Part shown: piece by piece, positions 15,960-24,692 of the stretch | Numbering within the stretch: the stretch's first letter is position 1 | Layout: each line of letters begins with the position of its first letter | NCBI GenBank assembly: GCA_020845735.1 | Contig: JADLFF010000045.1 | Coordinates: 1 to 53,296 of the forward strand | Source of the DNA: Dehalococcoidia bacterium | GTDB taxonomy: Bacteria > Chloroflexota > Dehalococcoidia > UBA2979 | Direction: 5' to 3' | Length of the DNA stretch: 53,296 nucleotides | Position numbers and translations under genes: made by a program | The notes under the pieces: model-generated | What the model was told of the DNA's origin: nothing | The model's input: only the letters and a program-made list of their open reading frames with translations | Databases searched by the model: none

Positions 15960-18365
15960 CTAGGATTTGCTGCCCGAGAGCTGATTCACGAGGTTGGTCA
16001 GCGCGCCCTGCTGGTTCTGCAGGCGCTGCATCGTTGTTTCGAGGGCTGCGTACTTCAGGATCAGCGACTGCCGCTTCGCGTCCACGCGCGCCTGCATGCG
16101 CTCGATCTGCGTGTTGAGGTCCGTGATCCGGCTGGCGAACTCCGAGTCGCGCCCGGCCATCACGCCGCCGGCCCGCGTGTACCCCTCGACGAACTCGTAG
16201 AGGGACTTCGCGACGCCTTCCTCGGTGCCGGTGATCGTGAGGGTGTCCGTGCCGTCCACCAGCACGGGCTTGAAGGTGAGCGTCATCCCCGCGATGAGCG
16301 TGGTGTTCACCTCGCCCGGTGCGACGGTGACCGTCTTCGTGATCGGCGTCGAACCGTTGGTCGGCGTAAACGTCGCGGTGACACTGCCGTTCGCCGCGGT
16401 CGTGATCGTGTACTTGCCCGCATCGCCGAGGAGCGTCGGAGCCCCCGACACGCTGGCGAGCGAACCCGTGCCGCCGGCATCGAGGGTCCCGCTCGCGGTG
16501 AAGCGGGTGAGCAACCGGACCACGCCCTCGGGGTCGTTCTGCATCGCCGCCTCGAACTTGGCGCGATCGAAGACCAGGGTGTTCGCCGATCCGGCGGCCG
16601 AGCCGACTGCCCCGAAGGTGAGGCCGATCGACCCCAGCGTGTTCATCGACGTGGAGTTGCCGAAGGACGGCGAAACGACGAGGGATCGCAGCTTCCCCTG
16701 GAGCGCAACGAGCGTGGTGTCGCCCAGCAGCGAGCCGCTCTCGCCCTTCTCGTTGTACTTCGACGACGTGCCGATGAGGCCCATCGTGCTGTTGAACTGC
16801 GACACAAACCCCTCGAGCCGGCTTGCCAGCGCGCCCGAGTTGCCGCTGACCTGCACGTTCACCGCCGTGCTGGTCTGCTGCTTGAGCGTCAGCGTGACGC
16901 CGGGGACGGCGCTCGTGACCTCGTTGGTCGTCGAGTACTGCGTCGCGCCACCGTTGATCCGATACGAGGCGTTCGTGCCCGTCGCCTGCGTGGCCGCGAG
17001 GAGTCCCGTGGCCGCGAGGAAGTTCCCGGTGGTGTCCGCCAGCGAGATCGCGGTGGTGCCCGTCTTGCTGTTCGTCAGCCGGATCTTGTCCGTGTAGCTG
17101 TCGTAGGTGGCGGTGACCCCGGCGGCAGACTGGTTGATCCTCGAGATGACGGTGTTCAGCGAGTCGACGGTCGCGTCATAGGAGATCGCGACGCCGTTGA
17201 TCGAGAAGGAACCGGTGTTCTGGCTGAGTGCGGTCGCCAGTCGGCCTGCGATGAGGTTGGCGGCGGGCGCCATCGTGCCGAGGTTGCGCACGCTGGTCCG
17301 GGTGGTGGTCCCCGGGGACTCGAGGAGGTGAGTCGCATCCAGGAAGTTGCTGGTGTCGGCTCCCGCGCCGAGGGCGATCGCGCTCGCAGAGTTGAGCTGC
17401 AACAGGTTGGGCCGGCCGTCGGCATCGTTGGCGAGCGAGGCCGTCACGCCGATGCCCGCGTTGTTGATCATCGTGACGACGTCGTTGAGCGAGGGCAGGT
17501 CCTGCCCCAGCGTCTCGACGCCGGTCTTCACGTTGGCGTTGTCGACGAGGTTCATTGCCTCGAGGAAGTTGCCGCTCGTGTTCGACAGCGTGATCGTGTC
17601 GGGGCCGTTTGCCGTCCGCGTCAGCGTGAACTGGTTCGTGCCGCTGTCGAAGCTGGCCGTGACACCGGCGCCCGAGGCGTTGATGCGGGCGATCACCTGC
17701 GACAGCGAGTCGACGGAGGCGTCGAAGGTGATCGACGTGCCGTTGATCTCGAACGTCCCGCTGGTCGGAGTGAGCGTGAGGCCCGCGGTCGCCAGCGTGG
17801 AGGACGTGCTCACGGTCGTTCCGACGGCCCCGCTGCTCAGCAGCGTGGTCGCCGTTGCGGCCGGGATCGTGAACGTCGTCGAGTTGATCGTGAACGTGCC
17901 TGCCGTCGGCGTCACATCCAGGCCCGCCTCGTCGAGGGGGACATTCGCGCCCACGGGCTGACCGATCGCCTGGGTGCTCGTCGCTTTGGTCGCCGTCGCG
18001 AGACTCAGGATCTCAACGCCGAACGAGCCGATGGCGGCAGCCGAGGAGGCGCTCACGCCGAGGTAGCTCGATTGCGTCGAGTCGAGCAGCGACGCGATGC
18101 GCGCGCGCCCGGTCTCCGGCTTCCGGAGGGCGTCCAGGCTGCCGAGGAGGTTGAGCAGACTCGAGTTGATGGTGCCGAGCGCCTTCTGCCGGTTCTCGAG
18201 CGTGGCGATGCGCTGCTGCGCGAGCGTGATCGGGCGGGAGGCGACAGCCACGAGCGCATCGATGATCGACGACGTGTCGAGCCCGGAGGCGAGGCCCCCG
18301 AAAAACATCCGGTCGGTCGTGCTGAAGCTCGCCGAGGACGTGGAAGAGTTGCTAGAGGTCACCAT
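15960..18365 (-). CDS. fliD: Flagellar cap protein FliD (enlarged)
   Basis: FliD forms the cap at the filament tip that guides flagellin folding. The N-terminal domain is clear (FGGLASGLDTSSIIDALVAVASRPI; coiled coil LAQQRIATLENRQKAL), as is the C-terminal one (LYEFVEGYTRAGGVMAGRDS through a helix ending near LTNLVNQLSGSKS). At 801 aa it is far longer than usual. The excess comes from internal repeats at about residues 201-275, 286-350 and 384-456. These share the pattern DSLxxVIxRINxSxAGVTA followed by GNFLxAxxL, like flagellin hypervariable (Flagellin_IN) modules. It lies between flaG and fliS. Confidence 0.93.
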   Translation of the reverse strand: MVTSSNSSTSSASFSTTDRMFFGGLASGLDTSSIIDALVAVASRPITLAQQRIATLENRQKALGTINSSLLNLLGSLDALRKPETGRARIASLLDSTQSSYLGVSASSAAAIGSFGVEILSLATATKATSTQAIGQPVGANVPLDEAGLDVTPTAGTFTINSTTFTIPAATATTLLSSGAVGTTVSTSSTLATAGLTLTPTSGTFEINGTSITFDASVDSLSQVIARINASGAGVTASFDSGTNQFTLTRTANGPDTITLSNTSGNFLEAMNLVDNANVKTGVETLGQDLPSLNDVVTMINNAGIGVTASLANDADGRPNLLQLNSASAIALGAGADTSNFLDATHLLESPGTTTRTSVRNLGTMAPAANLIAGRLATALSQNTGSFSINGVAISYDATVDSLNTVISRINQSAAGVTATYDSYTDKIRLTNSKTGTTAISLADTTGNFLAATGLLAATQATGTNASYRINGGATQYSTTNEVTSAVPGVTLTLKQQTSTAVNVQVSGNSGALASRLEGFVSQFNSTMGLIGTSSKYNEKGESGSLLGDTTLVALQGKLRSLVVSPSFGNSTSMNTLGSIGLTFGAVGSAAGSANTLVFDRAKFEAAMQNDPEGVVRLLTRFTASGTLDAGGTGSLASVSGAPTLLGDAGKYTITTAANGSVTATFTPTNGSTPITKTVTVAPGEVNTTLIAGMTLTFKPVLVDGTDTLTITGTEEGVAKSLYEFVEGYTRAGGVMAGRDSEFASRITDLNTQIERMQARVDAKRQSLILKYAALETTMQRLQNQQGALTNLVNQLSGSKS

Positions 18366-18381
18366 CGCGATGCCGTCCTGA

Positions 18382-18702
18382 CTACGAGCTCAGACGCACG
18401 AGGACGCCGGGCGGCAGGCCGGTGTCCGCGGTGAGTGTGCGAAGGTCCTCCGGAGACAGCAGCGCGACCGTCTCGCCGCGCTCGTTGTCCACGACTCGAA
18501 TGACGGGTGCGCCGTCGTCGCCGACTTCATAGGCGAGGCTGACCGCCTCGCCGAGGGCAATGGCGACCTCGGGAGAGCGCGGCCGCGCGGGGTGCCGTCG
18601 GGGATCGCGCTGCGGCTCACGACGTGATTCGCCATGGCTGTCGGCAGCCACGGCGACCAGTTGCGGCGCCTCGGTCTTCCTGACGTTCGCGATCTCAGCC
18701 AT
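18382..18702 (-). CDS. flaG: FlaG family protein
   Basis: A 106-aa protein with a charged, Arg/Pro-rich, probably disordered first half and a FlaG-type C-terminal half (VSLAYEVGDDGAPVIRVVDNERGETVALLSPEDLRTL). FlaG proteins are encoded beside fliD and affect filament length; their mechanism is unclear. GGAGG stands 6 bases before the ATG at 18702. It begins the flaG-fliD-fliS-fliT-sortase-flgM string. A possible sigma28-like minus-10 box (GCCGACAA, 18721-18728) lies just upstream but its minus-35 is poor. Confidence 0.8.
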   Translation of the reverse strand: MAEIANVRKTEAPQLVAVAADSHGESRREPQRDPRRHPARPRSPEVAIALGEAVSLAYEVGDDGAPVIRVVDNERGETVALLSPEDLRTLTADTGLPPGVLVRLSS

Positions 18703-18776
18703 CCATGGCCTCCACCGCCATTGTCGGCAGCCGGGCCGCGGATCTTCGATCGGGTGGCGCCCTCGACACGCCGAAA

Positions 18777-18796
18777 GCCGGCCCGTACGGGCCGGC
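18777..18796 (-). terminator. Terminator of flagellin 1
   Basis: A 20-base perfect palindrome (8-bp GC stem, GTAC centre) lies 43 bases after the flagellin 1 stop on the minus strand and is followed by TTTC. It probably ends the highly expressed flagellin message before flaG. Confidence 0.75.
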
Positions 18797-18838
18797 CCTC
18801 GATGCGTATGGCCGTGATGCCGAGGCAGAACGGACGTG

Positions 18839-20041
18839 CTACTGCTGGAGGAGCCGCAGGACGTTCTGCGACGTGCTGTTCGCCTGGGAGAGCACCGCGA
18901 CGCCCGCCTGCTGCATGATCTGGCGCGCCGTGAGCTCGGAGGACACCTGCGCGATGTCCGCGTCCCGGATGCGGGACTCCGAGGCGCTCAGGTTCTCGAC
19001 GACGACGCCGAGGCTGTTGACCGCGGCCTCCATCTGGTTCTGCGCGGCACCGAGCTTCGCGCGCTGCGCCGAGACCTCGACGACCGCCGTGTCAATCGAC
19101 CCAAGCAGCGTGTTGGCCTTCGTAATCGTGGAGACGTTCTGGTCGTCCGTGACGATGGTCGAGATCTTGGTGCCCCCACCGAGGTTCGTCGTGCGGATGT
19201 CCGTGAACGTCACGCTGATGTCCTGGCCCACATCGGCGCCCACGCGGAACGTCGCGCCGCCGGCACCCGCGGCCGTAACCACCGTCAGGCCGTTCAGGTC
19301 GTCGTACACGTTCGCGGCGGTCTTGCCGGCGGCGCCGGAAAGCGTGAGCTTCAGCGAGTGCCCACCGCCGTTGAAGTTGAGGATCATCGTGCCGTCCGCA
19401 CCGATCGTCGCGTCGGCGGTCACGTCGATGAGGATCGAGTCGAGGTCGTTGCTGAGCCGCAGGGCCGTACCGGCGCCCGCGCCACCCACACGCGTGAGGG
19501 TGTAGGTCGCGCCGGGCTTGGCCTCGGAGACATCGACCGCGGAGATGACGGCGGTCGCGCCCGTGGCCAGGGCCGTACCGACGGCCGCGGTGCCCGTGCC
19601 GTTGTTGAGGGTGGCCAGCGCGCCGGTGAGGAGGCTCAGGCCGTTGAACGTCACGCGGTTGGCGATGTTGTCGATCTCAGTCTTGAGGGACTGGATCTCG
19701 GCACCGATGGCGGTGCGGTCCTGCGTCGAGAGCGTGCTGTTACCGGCCTGGACGGCCAGCTCGCGCATGCGCTGGAGCAGCTCGTGCACCTCGGACATGG
19801 CGCCTTCAGCAGTCTGGATCATCGAGATGCCATCCTGCGCGTTGCGCGAGCCCTGCCGCATGCCGCGGATCTGGCTGCGCATCTTCTCGCTGATCGCGAG
19901 GCCGGCGGCGTCGTCGGCCGCGCGGTTGATGCGCAGACCGCTCGAGAGCTTCTCGAGTGCCCGGCCGAGCTTGAGGTTCGTGCCGGCGAGGTTCCGCTGC
20001 GCGTTGAGTGCCATGACATTGGTGTTGATGATCAGACTCAT
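18839..20041 (-). CDS. fliC: Flagellin (first copy)
   Basis: Flagellin is the filament subunit. The 400-aa protein opens with MSLIINTNVMALNAQRNL and has the D0/D1 helices (LEKLSSGLRINRAADDAAGLAISEKMRSQI). It closes with SRIRDADIAQVSSELTARQI and QQAGVAVLSQANSTSQNVLRLL. The middle (about residues 170-290) is a short variable domain of beta type. GGAGG lies 7 bases before the ATG at 20041. A near-identical second flagellin lies 4.7 kb away (24693-25886). It is followed by a strong terminator. Confidence 0.97.
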   Translation of the reverse strand: MSLIINTNVMALNAQRNLAGTNLKLGRALEKLSSGLRINRAADDAAGLAISEKMRSQIRGMRQGSRNAQDGISMIQTAEGAMSEVHELLQRMRELAVQAGNSTLSTQDRTAIGAEIQSLKTEIDNIANRVTFNGLSLLTGALATLNNGTGTAAVGTALATGATAVISAVDVSEAKPGATYTLTRVGGAGAGTALRLSNDLDSILIDVTADATIGADGTMILNFNGGGHSLKLTLSGAAGKTAANVYDDLNGLTVVTAAGAGGATFRVGADVGQDISVTFTDIRTTNLGGGTKISTIVTDDQNVSTITKANTLLGSIDTAVVEVSAQRAKLGAAQNQMEAAVNSLGVVVENLSASESRIRDADIAQVSSELTARQIMQQAGVAVLSQANSTSQNVLRLLQQ

Positions 20042-20263
20042 CAGGTGGCCTCCAGTGCCCTGCCGCGGCGTCCGTGCTCGTGGCGCTGCGTACGTGCTCG
20101 GTCTGGAGGAATCATCGAGGGGGCCCGGAAGGCACCGATCAGGGGGCGCGCGGGAATCGTGGCGCGCGTTCCCCTAAGGCGGTGGGCGAACTTCCCGATG
20201 CGAACCGTCGCCGCGCGTGGCGCAACCCCTCGAGGGCTGCCGCGACCCGTCGCGACCGTCGCG

Positions 20264-21181
20264 CTAGCGCGCCAGGCCCAGCTGCAGCGCCACCTCGGTG
20301 TACGCCGGGTCATCGGAGAACGCGTCTACCGAGACCGACGCCTGGGAGACGCCGCCGTCCTTCTCGAACTCGAGCTGCGTCGCGAAGCCCCGGGCGTTGT
20401 CGGAGACCAGCGTCCAGCCGTCGTTCTTGAACGCGTCGCGATAGCGGTCGGTCACATCGAGGGAGGACTGCTTCGTCAGGAGCCGCATCTGGTACTGCTT
20501 CCCCTGGGGCGCCGCGGCCCACTGGACACCGATGGGCGTCATCCCATCGAGGATGAACCCCGCCGGGAAGCCATCGGGAACGGGCCGTGCGGTGGGCAGC
20601 ACATACGGCTCGGCCTGCGGCGGCGCCGAGGGCTCCACCTCGACGATGTAGATGATGCTCGTCAGCGCCGCGGCCCCGGCGCCCGTGTTCACCGGCTGGA
20701 TGGCGACCGTGCCGGAGACGTCGCCCGAGGTGGTGCTCTGGAATCGCAGCGCGGCGACGGCATCGGTGGATTGGCCGCCCACCGTCTGCCACGGCGATTC
20801 GTTGACCAGCTTCGCGAGGGCGGGCTCCACGTCCTCGGACTTCGCCGCGGCGTCGTAGAGGAGGAAGTAGGCGATCGTGCCGTCGGGGCGTTCCATGCGG
20901 AAGGACCCCTGGAGCTTGGCGCCGGGGTACACGGGGATCGAGGTGAGCTCGGCGGCTGGTGTGTCCTTGGTGGCCGAGGGGTTCAGGACGGTCTTCAGGT
21001 CGGGCGGCAGCTCGCCGCTCTTCACCTCGAGCTTGGTGCCTGCGGCCTCCCCGAGGCGGAGCAGGCGCTCGGCGAGCACGGTGTCGCCTGAGCTGCCACC
21101 GGCGCTGCACGCCCCGGCGAGCAGCAGCGCGCCGCCGGCGAACAACAGCCCGAGCCCTGAACGAACACGACGGAAGTGCAC
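20264..21181 (-). CDS. Hypothetical lipoprotein
   Basis: A 305-aa protein with a lipoprotein signal peptide: a hydrophobic stretch followed by the lipobox LAGAC, lipidated Cys at residue 25. The mature part contains two related halves of mixed alpha/beta type, with IPVYPGAKLQGSFRMERPDG and later FILDGMTPIGVQWAAAPQGK. I do not recognise a family or any catalytic motif. It is probably anchored on the outer face of the membrane. It lies between tRNA-His and flagellin 1 on the same strand; a motility role is not shown. Confidence 0.7.
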   Translation of the reverse strand: MHFRRVRSGLGLLFAGGALLLAGACSAGGSSGDTVLAERLLRLGEAAGTKLEVKSGELPPDLKTVLNPSATKDTPAAELTSIPVYPGAKLQGSFRMERPDGTIAYFLLYDAAAKSEDVEPALAKLVNESPWQTVGGQSTDAVAALRFQSTTSGDVSGTVAIQPVNTGAGAAALTSIIYIVEVEPSAPPQAEPYVLPTARPVPDGFPAGFILDGMTPIGVQWAAAPQGKQYQMRLLTKQSSLDVTDRYRDAFKNDGWTLVSDNARGFATQLEFEKDGGVSQASVSVDAFSDDPAYTEVALQLGLAR

Positions 21182-21243
21182 GCGGTCCCTCGCTTCTGGC
21201 GGCTACGCCCCGGTCGCAATCCGCGGGCCGCTGGGCAAGGGCC

Positions 21244-21319
21244 TGGGGTGGGTGAGGGGATTCGAACCCCCGGTCTCCAGGGCCACAACCTGGCGCCTTG
21301 CCGCTAGGCGACACCCACC
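21244..21319 (-). tRNA. tRNA-His (GTG anticodon)
   Basis: On the minus strand a full cloverleaf folds: acceptor stem GTGGGTG/CACCCAC, the T arm with GTTCGAATC, and an anticodon stem CCAGG/CCTGG around a loop with anticodon GTG. The extra 5' G (21319) opposite C73 (21247) is the identity mark of tRNA-His. The 3' CCA (21246-21244) is encoded in the DNA. Confidence 0.96.
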
Positions 21320-21327
21320 ACGCACCG

Positions 21328-21347
21328 ACGCGGCCTTCGGGCCGCGT
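21328..21347 (-). other. UUCG-type stem-loop before tRNA-His
   Basis: A perfect 8-bp stem with a 4-base loop (TTCG on the plus strand, CGAA on the minus) lies 8 bases upstream of tRNA-His and 45 bases downstream of the lytic transglycosylase stop. It may terminate the upstream gene or form part of the pre-tRNA leader. Confidence 0.55.
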
Positions 21348-21353
21348 GAGTCG

Positions 21354-21362
21354 AGTGTAGCA
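21354..21362 (-). promoter_or_regulatory. Candidate extended minus-10 for tRNA-His
   Basis: The minus strand reads TGCTACACT here, an extended minus-10 element (TGnTAnnnT). A clear minus-35 is not visible. It would start transcription just before the stem-loop and tRNA-His. Confidence 0.4.
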
Positions 21363-21391
21363 TCGCGGTGGCGAGCGGTCCCGTCGGGGCG

Positions 21392-22468
21392 TCAGCCGGC
21401 CGGAATGACGTACGGCCGGGCGGCCGTGGACTGCCCGCGGTGCGCCAGCCCGAGGCGGAGGATACCCTCCTCGCCGCCACGGGTGAGGGCGCCGAGGGAC
21501 TGGCCGCGGCGCACGATGTCGCCGCGCCGCACGTCGATGCTGCCCAGGCCTTCGAGGACGGTCGTCCAGCCGTTGCCGTGATCCAGCGTGAGCGTGCGTG
21601 CACCGTCGGTCCCGCCGACGGCCGTCACGACGCCATCAGCGGGCGTGTTCACGGCAGCCCCCGGGTCGCCCACCCACTCGAGGGCGTCACCGGCGTCGCG
21701 TGCCGTACCGGCAACCGGAGGTGAGAGCACGCCGTGAGGACCGCGTCCCCCGAACGGGAGCGCCTGGTTCCCGCGCGTATCGGCGGTGGGCACCGCGCCG
21801 CCCACGATGGCGGCCAGGTACTGCTTCGTTTCGGCGGGGAGTCCGCGCTCCCAGTTCGCGCCGTGCGCCGCCACCAGGCTCTGGACGGTGCCAAGGCCCG
21901 CGTTGTACGAGGCCAGCGCCTTGCGCACGTCGCCGCCGTTCGCCGCGAGGTAGTGCCGCATCGAGTCCGCGGCCGCCCTCAGCGAGGCCTCCGGGTCCCG
22001 CCGGTTCACGTGCTGGTAGTACTGCGGCATCAGCTGCGCGATGCCCTCGGCGCCCGCGCTCGAACGTCGGTAGCCGAAGACGACCTCCGGGTCGAACCCG
22101 GACTCCTGCTGAATCTGGGCCTCGAAGATGCGACCGAAGCCCGGTGCGACGGCCTCGTCCCCCAGCGTCCTCGTCAGCTGGCGCCAGCCGAACGGATCGC
22201 CGCCCGCCGAGCTGGCTGCGCTCGGACGGCTGTAGGTGGAGAGGGCTGTGGGTGTGGGCTCGCGTGACCCGAGGAGCGGAGCCCCTGAGCGGGCGTCCGC
22301 GACGGCCGCGCGCATCGCAGCGCGAGTCAGCTCGATCTCATCCCGCGGCGCGCGCAGGCGCTCCGCGAGCACGGCGCTGAACGAGGCCGTCGTGTCACCG
22401 GGAGCCCGCGCGGCCTCCGGGGGCGTGCCTGCCTCGGGCGGCGTTGGTCCGGCGGCGCCGATTCGCAT
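21392..22468 (-). CDS. Lytic transglycosylase with degenerate LytM domain (FlgJ-like role)
   Basis: A 358-aa peptidoglycan-acting protein. Residues about 105-205 form an SLT lytic transglycosylase domain with the catalytic Glu in QIQQESGFDP (E122), the AEGIAQLMPQ motif and ASYNAG. The C-terminal 100 residues resemble an M23/LytM fold (NTPADGVVTAVG, LDHGNGWTTVLEGL, VRRGDIVRRGQSLG) but lack the zinc-binding His/Asp pair and the final HxH. This part probably binds rather than cuts. No signal peptide is visible; the N-terminus is Pro/Ala-rich like FlgJ, suggesting export by the flagellar apparatus to open the wall for the rod. The flagellar role is an inference from context. Confidence 0.8.
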   Translation of the reverse strand: MRIGAAGPTPPEAGTPPEAARAPGDTTASFSAVLAERLRAPRDEIELTRAAMRAAVADARSGAPLLGSREPTPTALSTYSRPSAASSAGGDPFGWRQLTRTLGDEAVAPGFGRIFEAQIQQESGFDPEVVFGYRRSSAGAEGIAQLMPQYYQHVNRRDPEASLRAAADSMRHYLAANGGDVRKALASYNAGLGTVQSLVAAHGANWERGLPAETKQYLAAIVGGAVPTADTRGNQALPFGGRGPHGVLSPPVAGTARDAGDALEWVGDPGAAVNTPADGVVTAVGGTDGARTLTLDHGNGWTTVLEGLGSIDVRRGDIVRRGQSLGALTRGGEEGILRLGLAHRGQSTAARPYVIPAG

Positions 22469-22525
22469 GCGCCGAACGCTACGGGAGTGACGTGGTCGGA
22501 GAAATCCGGGAAGCCCCGATGCGGA

Positions 22526-23038
22526 TCAGGAGTCCGGCGCGATGGTGCGGTACCGCCCCCCGAAGAACAGGAGCGGCTCCCGAGTCGGCCCCGCGAGCTC
22601 CATGTCCACGACGCGGCCGATGAAGATGGTGTGGTCGCCGCCGTCGTACTCGCGCCAGACCTCGCACTCGAACCACCCGAGGGCCTCGTCGATCAGCGGA
22701 GAGCCCGTACCTCCGATGCGGAACGGCACGCCGCCCATCGGTTCGGTCAGCTCCCCCCGCCGCGCGAACAGCTCCGAGATCGGCCGCTGCCCGGCGGACA
22801 GGAGGTTGACGGCGAACGTCCCCGCCTCGTGGATGGGGTCATGCATCGAGGCGTCACGGGTGACACATACGAGCACCAGCAACGGGTCGAGTGACACCGA
22901 CGTGAACGAGTTCGCGGTCATCGCGCGGTACGTGCCCGCATCGTTCACGGTGACCACCGTGACCCCGGTCGCGAAGCGGCCCACCAGGTCCCGGTAGGAG
23001 CGAGTGTCGATCTTCGGTTCGCTCGTCATGGGCGGCAT
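22526..23038 (-). CDS. Flavin reductase-like FMN-binding protein
   Basis: A 170-aa protein of the flavin reductase-like (HpaC/split-barrel) family, which reduces or binds FMN/FAD for monooxygenases or other partners. Key segments are LVGRFATGVTVVT, the flavin-contact stretch ANSFTSVSLDPLLVLVCV, FAVNLLSAGQ and HTIFIGRVVDME. I take the ATG at 23038, which has GGAG 7 bases upstream; the longer frame lacks support and would run into the divergent mgtE. No partner oxygenase is nearby. Confidence 0.9.
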   Translation of the reverse strand: MPPMTSEPKIDTRSYRDLVGRFATGVTVVTVNDAGTYRAMTANSFTSVSLDPLLVLVCVTRDASMHDPIHEAGTFAVNLLSAGQRPISELFARRGELTEPMGGVPFRIGGTGSPLIDEALGWFECEVWREYDGGDHTIFIGRVVDMELAGPTREPLLFFGGRYRTIAPDS

Positions 23039-23255
23039 GCTAACACTCCATGACACGGGAGCGCCCTCCGGAAACCCCCGGTTGCATCCGAGACCCGTGA
23101 GGCGGACCATGCCCCCTACGGATTCAGGACGCCGCCCGGGCGTTCTGCCGGGCACTGCGAGGACCTCGATGGACGACCCCAGTAGTCCGAGGCAGCCACT
23201 CGAATAGCCCTGGGCGTGGCTCCGCGCGCCTGGCTGGCTGCGCACGGAGCTCACG

Positions 23256-24602
23256 ATGACCGAACCCCTCACCCCCACGCTCGACGCGCTGCTCGACGAG
23301 GATGACCTCGAGGGCGTGCTGGCGCTCGCGCGCTCGATGCACCCCGCCGAACTCGCCGAGGCCCTGAGCGGCCCCGACGAGCGCCTGCGCGAAATCGTCG
23401 TGCCCGGGCTCAGCCCGGCCGAGCTGGCGCCGGCGCTGGGCTACCTCACCTCCCACTACCGCGAGGACTTCCTGCAGGGACTCGCCCCCGAGGTGGTGGC
23501 CGAGGTCCTCGCGCTCCTCCCCGACGACGTCGCGGCCGACATCGTCCAGGACCTGCCGCCCGACGAGGCTGCCGATGTCGTAGCGGCGCTCCCGGCGGAG
23601 ACCCGCGAGGCGGTCGACGACCTCCTCGCCTACGACGAGGACACCGCCGGCGGCCGGATGACGGGACAGCGCCTGATGGTGCCGCCCGACATGTCCGTGG
23701 GGGAGGCCATCGAGTTCCTCCGGACGCTCCATCCCGATGTGCGCGCGCCGTTCTACGTCTACGTGGCCGGTCGCGACGGCGTCTTGCTGGGGGTGGTCAA
23801 CCTGCGCTCGCTCGTGACCTCGGCGCCCGAGCGCAGCGTCGGCGAGGTCATGGACGCCGACATCGTGTCGGTGCGAGTGGACGCGGACCAGGAGGAGGCC
23901 GCGCGGCTCCTGCGCCGCTACCGCCTCCTTGCCTTGCCCGTTGTGGATCTGCGAGGGCGCCTCGTGGGGACCGTGACCGGCGATGATCTCCTCGATGTCA
24001 TCGAGGAAGAGGCAACCGAGGACATCTTCAGGATGGCCGGCGTCGGCACCGACGAAGACCTGAGCAGCGTCTGGCGCTCGGTGCGGTTCCGGCTGCCCTG
24101 GCTGTCCGTGAACCTGTTCACGGCGATGCTCGCGGCGTTCACCGTCTCGCTGTTCCACACCACGCTCGAGCGCGCCGCCGTGCTCGCCTCGTTCATGCCG
24201 GTCATTGCGGGCATGGGCGGAAACGCCGGGATCCAGACCTCGACGGTGGTCGTGCGCTCGATGGCGCTCGGGCGCATCTCGGCGCGCGACACCATCTCGG
24301 TGGTGGTCCACGAGTTGCTGTCCGGGGCGCTGATGGGCGCAGCCACCGGCGCCGCGGTGGCCGTGGTGGCGCTCGCGTGGCAGGGGAACCCATGGCTGGG
24401 CGCGATCGTGGGGGCGGCCCTGATGGGCAACACGCTCGTGGGTGTGACCGCCGGCGTGCTGATTCCGATGGGCCTCGACCGCCTGCACCAGGATCCGGCG
24501 CTGTCGTCCGGGATCTGGCTCACCACGTTCACCGACGTGCTGGGGTTCACCCTCTTCCTCACGCTCGGGACCTTGTTCCTCCCGAGGCTCGTCGGCGGCT
24601 AG
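23256..24602 (+). CDS. mgtE: Magnesium transporter MgtE
   Basis: MgtE is a Mg2+ channel gated by intracellular Mg2+. The 448-aa protein has the N-terminal superhelical MgtE_N domain (repeated LPDDVAADIVQDLPPDEAADVV), two CBS domains (about residues 135-250) and five transmembrane helices at the C-terminus. The pore motif is PVIAGMGGNAGIQTSTVVVRSMALG. Length and layout are complete. It lies on the plus strand between two minus-strand flagellin genes and ends at a strong terminator. No Mg2+ riboswitch is visible upstream. Confidence 0.96.
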   Translation: MTEPLTPTLDALLDEDDLEGVLALARSMHPAELAEALSGPDERLREIVVPGLSPAELAPALGYLTSHYREDFLQGLAPEVVAEVLALLPDDVAADIVQDLPPDEAADVVAALPAETREAVDDLLAYDEDTAGGRMTGQRLMVPPDMSVGEAIEFLRTLHPDVRAPFYVYVAGRDGVLLGVVNLRSLVTSAPERSVGEVMDADIVSVRVDADQEEAARLLRRYRLLALPVVDLRGRLVGTVTGDDLLDVIEEEATEDIFRMAGVGTDEDLSSVWRSVRFRLPWLSVNLFTAMLAAFTVSLFHTTLERAAVLASFMPVIAGMGGNAGIQTSTVVVRSMALGRISARDTISVVVHELLSGALMGAATGAAVAVVALAWQGNPWLGAIVGAALMGNTLVGVTAGVLIPMGLDRLHQDPALSSGIWLTTFTDVLGFTLFLTLGTLFLPRLVGG

Positions 24603-24632
24603 GGCCGGGCCGCCGCGCCGCCCTCGAACGAA

Positions 24633-24660
24633 CGAAGCCCCCGCGTGAGCGGGGGCTTCG
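24633..24660. terminator. Bidirectional terminator, mgtE/flagellin 2
   Basis: A perfect 12-bp stem with a GTGA loop lies between the convergent mgtE (31 bases before) and flagellin 2 (33 bases on the other side). It likely serves both strands; T-tracts are short. Confidence 0.8.
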
Positions 24661-24692
24661 CTGCATACGCCTCGGGCCTGGGCCCGCGGTGC

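Noticed and set aside
15831-18434. 867-aa plus-strand ORF
   Set aside because: Antisense to fliD and composed of Arg/Gly/Asp-rich nonsense.
20086-20140. Sigma28 promoter for flagellin 1
   Set aside because: A CTCGATGATTCC motif like that of flagellin 2 exists, but the minus-35 is poor and the spacing is about 3 bases longer, so I did not list it.
18836-21091. 751-aa plus-strand ORF
   Set aside because: Antisense to flagellin 1 and the lipoprotein gene; no recognisable protein.
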